From contig CAWBBR010000023.1 in NCBI GenBank assembly GCA_963787045.1, positions 62,001-126,000 of the forward strand: 64,000 nt of DNA. Direction: 5' to 3'. Positions within the stretch are counted from its first letter, which is position 1; the number at the start of each line of letters is the position of its first letter. A program made the translations under genes and the position numbers. The notes beneath the pieces are model-generated. The model saw only the letters and a list, made by a program, of their open reading frames with translations, made no database searches and was not told the origin of the DNA. Source of the DNA: DATJGR01 sp963787045. Lineage in GTDB: Bacteria; Pseudomonadota; Gammaproteobacteria; Pseudomonadales; Azotimanducaceae. Positions 57,226 to 64,000 of the stretch are shown piece by piece.

Positions 57226-58223
57226 GTTTTCCGAACCTTCCGGTTCTGCTCCTGTCTTTGTTCGGAGGTGCATTGCTCGCGGTCCCCGCATCGGCGGAGG
57301 AACGCACGCCGGCGCAATGGCTCGACATGATGAACCGTGGCTTTCTCGAAGCGAGCTACGACGGCATTTTCAGCTACTTCAGCGGCGACGACCTCTCGAC
57401 GATGCGCGTGGTGCACACGGTGACCAACGGCGTGCAGCGCGAGCGGCTCGTGCATCTGAACGGCGCGCCGCGTGAAATCGTCCGCACCGGCGACGAGGTG
57501 GAGTGCATTCTGCGACCCGGCGACGAAATCCTCGCGCTCGAAAGCAGCATTCCGTCGGGACCGTTCGCGCGCGCGTTCTCGCGCGCCTTCGAAGGTGTCT
57601 CCGACAACTACACGCTGTCGCTGCACGGCACCGATCGAGTGGCAAACCGCGAGGCGATCCGCCTCGCGGTGGTCCCGCGCGATGCGCAGCGATACGGCTT
57701 CCGCTTGTGGCTCGATCAGGCGACGGGCTTGCTGTTGCGATCGGAACTCGTCGACATGAAAGGTACGAAGCTCGAGATATTCCAGTTCGCCACTCTGAAG
57801 GTGGGCGGACCGATCACCGAGCAGGACCTCGCGCCGGAGTCGGGTGCCGGCGCGCTTACGAGCCATCTGTCGCTCGAAGCAGCGGCGCCGGTCGAGCCAC
57901 GCAAAGCGAGCTGGCACGCCGAGTGGGTCCCTGACGGTTTCACAATGGCGTCGTGGGACATCCGCCGCACGCCGAGTTCGTTGAAGTCGGTCGATACGTT
58001 GATGTACTCGGACGGTCTGGCGGCGTTCTCGGTGTTCATCGAAGACATGCCGGAAGCCGGTGCGAAAGCGCTGGTGTCGCGCAGCGGCGCGACCGTTGCC
58101 GTCTCCGAGGTAGTGGCGGGCGGTCCGCAGGACGCCGTCCACCATCTGGTGACCGTCGTCGGCGAGATTCCGACCGCGACCGCTCAACGCATCGCGCAGT
58201 CGATCCGATACATCTCCGAATGA
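57222..58223 (+). CDS. rseB: Periplasmic negative regulator RseB
   Basis: RseB (MucB) binds RseA and mislocalised lipopolysaccharide. The 333-residue protein starts with a signal peptide (MSFPNLPVLLLSLFGGALLAVPASA, cleaved near AEERTP), and contains the two-domain MucB/RseB fold with LDMMNRGFLEASYDGIFSYFSGDDLSTMRVVHTV and WHAEWVPDGFTMASWDIRRTPSSLKSVDTLMYSDGLAAFSVFIED. It is intact. Its start is inside the rseA stop and its stop overlaps rseC, showing a tightly coupled operon. Confidence 0.94.
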   Translation: MSFPNLPVLLLSLFGGALLAVPASAEERTPAQWLDMMNRGFLEASYDGIFSYFSGDDLSTMRVVHTVTNGVQRERLVHLNGAPREIVRTGDEVECILRPGDEILALESSIPSGPFARAFSRAFEGVSDNYTLSLHGTDRVANREAIRLAVVPRDAQRYGFRLWLDQATGLLLRSELVDMKGTKLEIFQFATLKVGGPITEQDLAPESGAGALTSHLSLEAAAPVEPRKASWHAEWVPDGFTMASWDIRRTPSSLKSVDTLMYSDGLAAFSVFIEDMPEAGAKALVSRSGATVAVSEVVAGGPQDAVHHLVTVVGEIPTATAQRIAQSIRYISE

Positions 58224-58744
58224 CGCAGGTTGCGTCGCACGGCCCGAACTGTCGGAGCGGCACCGTCATTCTTGCCTCTGGCAATGCCTGCACGGTCGAG
58301 TTCGCGGCGCGGCGATGCGACGGGTGCACAGGGCATTGCGGGATGAGCGTATTCGGCGGAGACGCACATCGCCTGACGATGCGGTCGCGCGATGGGTCGG
58401 CGATGCCCGACGCGGGATCGCAGGTTTGGGTTGCGGTGGCCGAACGCGCGATACTGCGCGCCGCGGTCGCCGTCTTCGGATTTCCGCTGGTCGGGATGGT
58501 GGCGGGATCCGCGGTTGGGTCGACGCTCGGGGTGACCGAGTCGGCGGTGGCGGGGTTGGCGGGTCTCGGTCTCGCGGCAGGTTTCATGGCCGGAGCATTC
58601 GTAATCCGACGCGGCGTTCCGACGGGCGCGATGCTGCACGACGGCTATGCTGAACGCGGCGTGACGTTGTTGAACCAAGCGGCGCGAGTGCGGTCCGATG
58701 CGCGGTCCGATGTCTTCAATATAGGAAAATCGAGAATCACATGA
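58220..58744 (+). CDS. rseC: RseC/MucC family membrane protein
   Basis: A 174-residue protein with an N-terminal cluster of Cys (RRCDGCTGHCG) and two hydrophobic helices (ILRAAVAVFGFPLVGMVAG and AVAGLAGLGLAAGFMAGAFV), matching RseC/MucC. In E. coli RseC is linked to sigma-E control and SoxR reduction. It is intact. Its stop overlaps the mucD start in ATGA. Confidence 0.9.
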   Translation: MTQVASHGPNCRSGTVILASGNACTVEFAARRCDGCTGHCGMSVFGGDAHRLTMRSRDGSAMPDAGSQVWVAVAERAILRAAVAVFGFPLVGMVAGSAVGSTLGVTESAVAGLAGLGLAAGFMAGAFVIRRGVPTGAMLHDGYAERGVTLLNQAARVRSDARSDVFNIGKSRIT

Positions 58745-60189
58745 ATACCGTTCTACTGGCGCGGCGCCTCAACGCTCTGTTGGGTGCTTCGGCGCTGGCA
58801 TGGGCTTTGTTGGGCGCCACCGCTGCTGCTGCGAAGGAACTGCCGGACTTCACCGGGCTGGTGGAGAAGTACTCACCGGCCGTCGTCAACGTCAGCACCA
58901 CCCAGAAGAGCGACCGGCGCGGCGACGGCAGCGGTAACCCCGACATGGACGAGTTTTTCCGTCGTTTCTTCGGGCCTGAAGGGCGCGGCCCGCAGGGACC
59001 CGACGGTGGCGGCGGCGGTGCACCGTTCGGTCAGCGCCGTTCGCTCGGTTCGGGATTCATCATTTCCGCCGAGGGTTACATCCTCACGAACAATCACGTC
59101 GTCGAAGACGCGGACGAGATCGTCGTGCGCATGAACGATCGACGCGAGCTCGTCGCGACCGTGGTCGGTGCGGACCCGCGCTCCGACTTGGCGCTGCTGA
59201 AAGTCAACGCGGCCAATCTGCCGGTGGTGAAGCTCGGCCATTCGAACGCGTTGAAGCCCGGCGAATGGGTGCTGGCGATCGGGTCGCCGTTCGGATTCGA
59301 CTATTCCGTCACAGCGGGCATCATCAGCGCGATCGGCCGCAGTCTTCCGACCGAGAACAACGAAAACTACGTGCCGTTCATCCAGACCGACGTCGCGATC
59401 AATCCGGGTAATTCCGGTGGACCGCTGTTCAACCTGGACGGCGAAGTGATCGGTATCAATTCGCAGATCTACACGCGATCCGGCGGCTTCATGGGTGTCT
59501 CGTTCGCCATCCCGGTGGATGTGGCGCTCGATGTGGTCGATCAGTTGAAGGCACATGGCAAGGTGTCGCGCGGGTGGCTGGGCGTAGTGATCCAGGAGGT
59601 CAACCGCGATCTCGCAGAGAGCTTCGGTCTCGACAAACCTTCGGGCGCACTTGTGGCGCGCGTGATCGAAGGCGGTCCCGCAGCCAAAGCCGGTTTGCAC
59701 GAAGGCGACATCATCCTCGAGTTCAACGGCCAGCACGTCGACCTGTCCGCGGACCTGCCGCACTTCGTCGGTCGCGCACATCCCGGCAGCGAAGCACAGT
59801 TCGTCATCATGCGCGCCGGCAAACGCGAGACGCTCAACATCGTCGTTGGCGAACTCGCCGATCTGAACGACGGTCAGGTGGCTGCTGCGGGTCCCGGTGC
59901 GTCGCCGGTGCCGTCGCGAATCGGCGTGGTGGTGGAAGCGTTGACCGATCCGATACAACAACGCGCCGGCGTCGATCACGGCGTGCGCGTGGTGGAGGCG
60001 AGCGGCCCGGCCGCTGAAGCCGGTATCCGCGAAGGCGACATTGTGACGCGCCTCAACAATCAGGAGATCGACTCGCCCGCGACGTTCTCGAAAGTGGTCG
60101 ATTCGCTGACGCCCGGTCGGTCGGTGCCGGTATTGATCGTGCGCGGCACCGCGCCGACATTTCTCGCGTTGCGGGTGCCTTCCGAATAG
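58741..60189 (+). CDS. mucD: Do-like periplasmic serine protease (MucD/DegP)
   Basis: A periplasmic protease-chaperone of the DegP/MucD family. It begins with a signal peptide (residues 1-31, ending TAAAAKE), then the trypsin-like domain with His119 (NNHVVED), Asp149 (SDLALLKV) and Ser225 (NPGNSGGPL), followed by two PDZ domains (LGVVIQEVNRDLAESFGL to about residue 350, and the second around 400-480). The 482-residue length fits MucD. It is intact. In the order rpoE-rseA-rseB-rseC-mucD it completes the AlgU/sigma-E operon as in Pseudomonas. Confidence 0.96.
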   Translation: MNTVLLARRLNALLGASALAWALLGATAAAAKELPDFTGLVEKYSPAVVNVSTTQKSDRRGDGSGNPDMDEFFRRFFGPEGRGPQGPDGGGGGAPFGQRRSLGSGFIISAEGYILTNNHVVEDADEIVVRMNDRRELVATVVGADPRSDLALLKVNAANLPVVKLGHSNALKPGEWVLAIGSPFGFDYSVTAGIISAIGRSLPTENNENYVPFIQTDVAINPGNSGGPLFNLDGEVIGINSQIYTRSGGFMGVSFAIPVDVALDVVDQLKAHGKVSRGWLGVVIQEVNRDLAESFGLDKPSGALVARVIEGGPAAKAGLHEGDIILEFNGQHVDLSADLPHFVGRAHPGSEAQFVIMRAGKRETLNIVVGELADLNDGQVAAAGPGASPVPSRIGVVVEALTDPIQQRAGVDHGVRVVEASGPAAEAGIREGDIVTRLNNQEIDSPATFSKVVDSLTPGRSVPVLIVRGTAPTFLALRVPSE

Positions 60190-60204
60190 CCCGAAATTGC
60201 CTCG

Positions 60205-60232
60205 GCGCCGCGTGCCCTTTGGGGCGCGGCGC
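60205..60232 (+). terminator. GC-rich hairpin after mucD
   Basis: GCGCCGCG (60205-60212) pairs perfectly with CGCGGCGC (60225-60232), with an inner CCC/GGG pair around TTT, 15 bases after the mucD stop. There is no T-tract, so termination is possible but weak. lepA begins 63 bases further on. Confidence 0.5.
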
Positions 60233-60295
60233 ATGGCAACGGTTTGCGCAAATGGGATACACTCCGCGCCGCTCTAGCACCCCGCAGCTGGTTAC

Positions 60296-62095
<1,800 letters not shown>

Positions 62096-62096
<1 letters not shown>

Positions 62097-62910
62097 TGGA
62101 TCTCGATTTTCCACTGATCCTGAGCTGGGCCGTGATCATCAGCGGCGTCATCTGGCTCGCTGATGTGGCGGCGCTGAAGCCGCGCCGCGTCCGCGCTGCG
62201 GAAGCTTATCGCGCCGGGTCCGGCAAGAGTCAGAACGCCGAGGCCGCCGATCAGATCCTGAAAGAACCGCTGCTGATCGAATACGCGCGATCGTTCTTTC
62301 CGGTGCTGCTCCTCGTGCTGGTGCTGCGCAGTTTCCTGTTCGAGCCGTACCAGATTCCGTCGGAGTCGATGGTGCCCACGCTCGAGATCGGCGATTTCAT
62401 CCTGGTGAACAAATACGCGTACGGCATACGGCTGCCGGTGCTCGGCACCAAGCTGTTCGCACGTCGGCGATCCGCAACACGGCGATGTGATGGTGTTCGT
62501 ACCGCCGCACGAACCCCGCTACTTCATCAAGCGGGTGATCGGCGTACCGGGGGACCGCGTGCGATATCAGGATAAGGTGCTATACATCAACGGCGAGCGC
62601 GTGCCGCAGGAATTCATCGATCAGGTCACCGTCGATGGTACGGCCGTACATCCAGGTCTACGATGAGCAGCTCGGTACTCATACGCATCGGATCTACAGG
62701 TATCCTGCCAGGGTCGAGCGACCGCAGGAGTGGACGGTGCCGGAGGGGCACTACTTCATGATGGGCGACAATCGCGATCGCAGTGACGACAGTCGTCGTT
62801 GGGGATTCGCCTCGGATGCCAAGGTGGTGGGCAAAGCGGTGGCGGTGTGGATGCACAAGGATCCGGGTCTGCACTGGCCGACGTTCGCGCGCAACGGTTG
62901 GATCAACTGA
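62096..62910 (+). CDS. lepB: Signal peptidase I
   Basis: LepB cuts signal peptides on the periplasmic side of the inner membrane. The product is about 271 residues. It has two N-terminal membrane helices (LILSWAVIISGVIWLADVAAL; FPVLLLVLVLRSFLFEPY), the catalytic Ser in IPSESMVPTLEIGDF, the catalytic Lys in YFIKRVIGVPGDRV, and the end motif GHYFMMGDNRDRSDDSRRWGF. Frame breaks near 62460 and 62640 separate these parts. The region after the second break reads RPYIQVYDEQLGTHTHRIYRYP. The start overlaps the lepA stop by one base. Confidence 0.95.
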
Positions 62911-62924
62911 ACGGAGGGTTCGAG

Positions 62925-63288
62925 ATGAAGTCGAAACAAGGCGGCGCGTCGTTCCTGAGTTGGATCCTGATTGCCGCGATGGTCAGCGCCATCGGTTTGA
63001 TCGCGGCGCGGCTTGCGCCCGCGTACGTCGACTATCGGACGATCAACACGCTGATCGAGCGACTTGCCGGCCGACCAAGTGCACCTGATGTCGAAAGCCG
63101 AAATCTACGAAGCGCTGCACAAGCGCTTCCTGATCAACAATATTCGCGACCTCGACGTCACGAAGATTCTGACGGTCGATCGAAAGCGCGACGGCACCGC
63201 GCTGGTGCTCGACTACGAAGTACGCCAGCCGTTGATCTACAACATTTCGATCGTGGCGTCGTTCAATAAGCGCTTCGACTTCCAGTGA
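62925..63288 (+). CDS. DUF4845 family protein
   Basis: A small protein of about 120 residues with an N-terminal membrane helix (ASFLSWILIAAMVSAIGLIAARLAPAYVDYRTIN), then a soluble part that lies in another frame: MSKAEIYEALHKRFLINNIRDLDVTKILTVDRK and VLDYEVRQPLIYNISIVASFNKRFDF. This is the DUF4845 pattern found between lepB and rnc in many gammaproteobacteria. One base is wrong near 63074. Function is unknown. The ribosome site GGAGG precedes the ATG by 9 bases. Confidence 0.85.
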
Positions 63289-63328
63289 CCGCGCCGCAGC
63301 GGCGCGACGATCCGACGACGCAGATACC

Positions 63329-64000
63329 GTGGACTCGTGCGAACAACTCGAACGCCGCCTCGGACATCGTTTCGCAGACCAGGACCTGCTGAGTCTCGCG
63401 CTGACGCACCGTAGTGCCGGCGACGCCAACAACGAACGACTCGAATTTCTCGGCGACGCGGCGCTCGGTTTCGTGATCGCAGAGTGGTTGTGGCTGATGT
63501 TCCCCGACGCGAACGAGCACTCGTTGACGCTGATGCGCGCCAGCCTCGTGAAGAAGCCTTCGCTTGCGAACGTCGCTCGTGAAATCGAGCTCGGCGAATA
63601 TCTGCGGTTGGGGGTAGGCGAGCGCAAGAGCGGCGGCCACCATCGCGAATCGATACTCGCCGATACGCTCGAAGCGCTGATCGGCGCGGTGCTGGTCGAC
63701 GCAGGGTACGATGCGGCCCGCGGCGTGATCAGAACGCTGTTCGCGCGCCACGTCGAGAAAGTCGACGCGCAGATGGCCCGCGACAGTAAGACGCAACTGC
63801 AGGAGCGCGTGCAGGCACGGCGGTTGCCGCCGCCGGAGTATCGGGTGACGTCGCGATCCGGCGACGAACATCTGCCGGAGTTCGCCGTCGAGTGTCGTAT
63901 CGAAGGTCTCGACGTCGTGACGCACGGACGCGGCGGCAGTCGCCGCGAGGCGGAACAGGTCGCGGCGCGCGCCGCTCTCGATCGGTTGGAAGTCTCCGAT
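63329..64000 (+). CDS. rnc: Ribonuclease III, 3' partial
   Basis: RNase III cuts double-stranded RNA, including rRNA precursors. The gene runs off the end of the window. It starts with GTG (VDSCEQLERRLGHRFADQDLLSLALTHRS). The nuclease signature NERLEFLGDAALGFVIAEWL, the downstream DTLEALIGAVLVDAGYDAA motif with catalytic Asp/Glu, and a C-terminal double-stranded RNA-binding domain (DSKTQLQERVQARRLPPPEYRVTSRSGDEHLPEFAVECRIEG, GRGGSRREAEQVAARAALDRL) are complete or nearly so, so only a few residues should be missing. The GTG is the only start in frame between the DUF4845 stop and the conserved region. Confidence 0.96.
   Translation, partial: MDSCEQLERRLGHRFADQDLLSLALTHRSAGDANNERLEFLGDAALGFVIAEWLWLMFPDANEHSLTLMRASLVKKPSLANVAREIELGEYLRLGVGERKSGGHHRESILADTLEALIGAVLVDAGYDAARGVIRTLFARHVEKVDAQMARDSKTQLQERVQARRLPPPEYRVTSRSGDEHLPEFAVECRIEGLDVVTHGRGGSRREAEQVAARAALDRLEVSD

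Noticed and set aside
60205..60232. A riboswitch or structured RNA before lepA.
   Set aside because: Only one GC-rich hairpin is visible and no known RNA motif; a weak terminator is simpler.

Overview
The window is a chromosomal segment of a GC-rich gammaproteobacterium. The evidence is its gene blocks: ffh-rpsP-rimM-trmD-rplS-xerD-dsbC-hom-recJ-prfB-lysS, rpoE-rseA-rseB-rseC-mucD-lepA-lepB-rnc next to nadB, and ygfZ divergent from sdhE-ygfX. I cannot name the genus. I saw no phage, insertion sequence, CRISPR array, rRNA or tRNA.

Layout. 1-6.4 kb holds der (partial), an M23 peptidase, xseA, guaB and guaA. 6.5-21.2 kb is an accessory stretch, almost all on the minus strand. In transcription order it is a flavin monooxygenase and a trypsin-like protease, then separately a ferritin-like protein, pgm, an ElaB/YqjE-type membrane-protein cluster, a small membrane protein, and an 8.2-kb cyclic beta-glucan synthase gene (ndvB). 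21.3-30.5 kb holds tadA-purL, a Nudix hydrolase, a DUF3135 protein, a gamma-carbonic anhydrase, purT and a long-type leuA with a possible leader peptide. 30.5-44.6 kb is housekeeping: a CBS-domain membrane protein, ypjD, ffh, the rpsP operon, xerD, dsbC, hom, recJ, prfB with its programmed frameshift, lysS and ung. 44.6-51.6 kb is a valine-degradation cluster running from isobutyryl-CoA to methylmalonate semialdehyde and propionyl-CoA. 51.6-64 kb holds an HDOD protein, ygfZ, sdhE-ygfX, nadB, the complete sigma-E envelope-stress operon, lepA, lepB, a DUF4845 protein and rnc, which runs off the end.

How the genes work together. guaBA, purL and purT serve purine synthesis. Pgm makes glucose-1-phosphate, the source of UDP-glucose, which NdvB would polymerise into periplasmic glucan; the ferritin and ElaB-like proteins beside them suggest an osmotic or stationary-phase stress set. 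The valine cluster covers five consecutive catabolic steps. RpoE, its anti-sigma proteins and MucD form an envelope-stress circuit.

Caveat on quality. Many genes are broken by single-base insertions or deletions although every conserved motif survives in another frame. The breaks are dense in patches (about 10.2-18.8, 27.4-28.3 and 46.5-48.7 kb) and sparse between them; clean sequence even occurs inside ndvB (about 8.2-10.2 kb). I read this as uneven assembly quality, not gene decay, and annotate these genes as CDS over their full extent. The one frameshift that is certainly biological is the prfB recoding site. I did not find a system that I can call previously undescribed; the most unusual items are the ferritin-pgm-elaB-ndvB string, the apparent absence of thrC after hom, the possible leuA leader, and two convergent gene pairs that share one CTAG as both stop codons.
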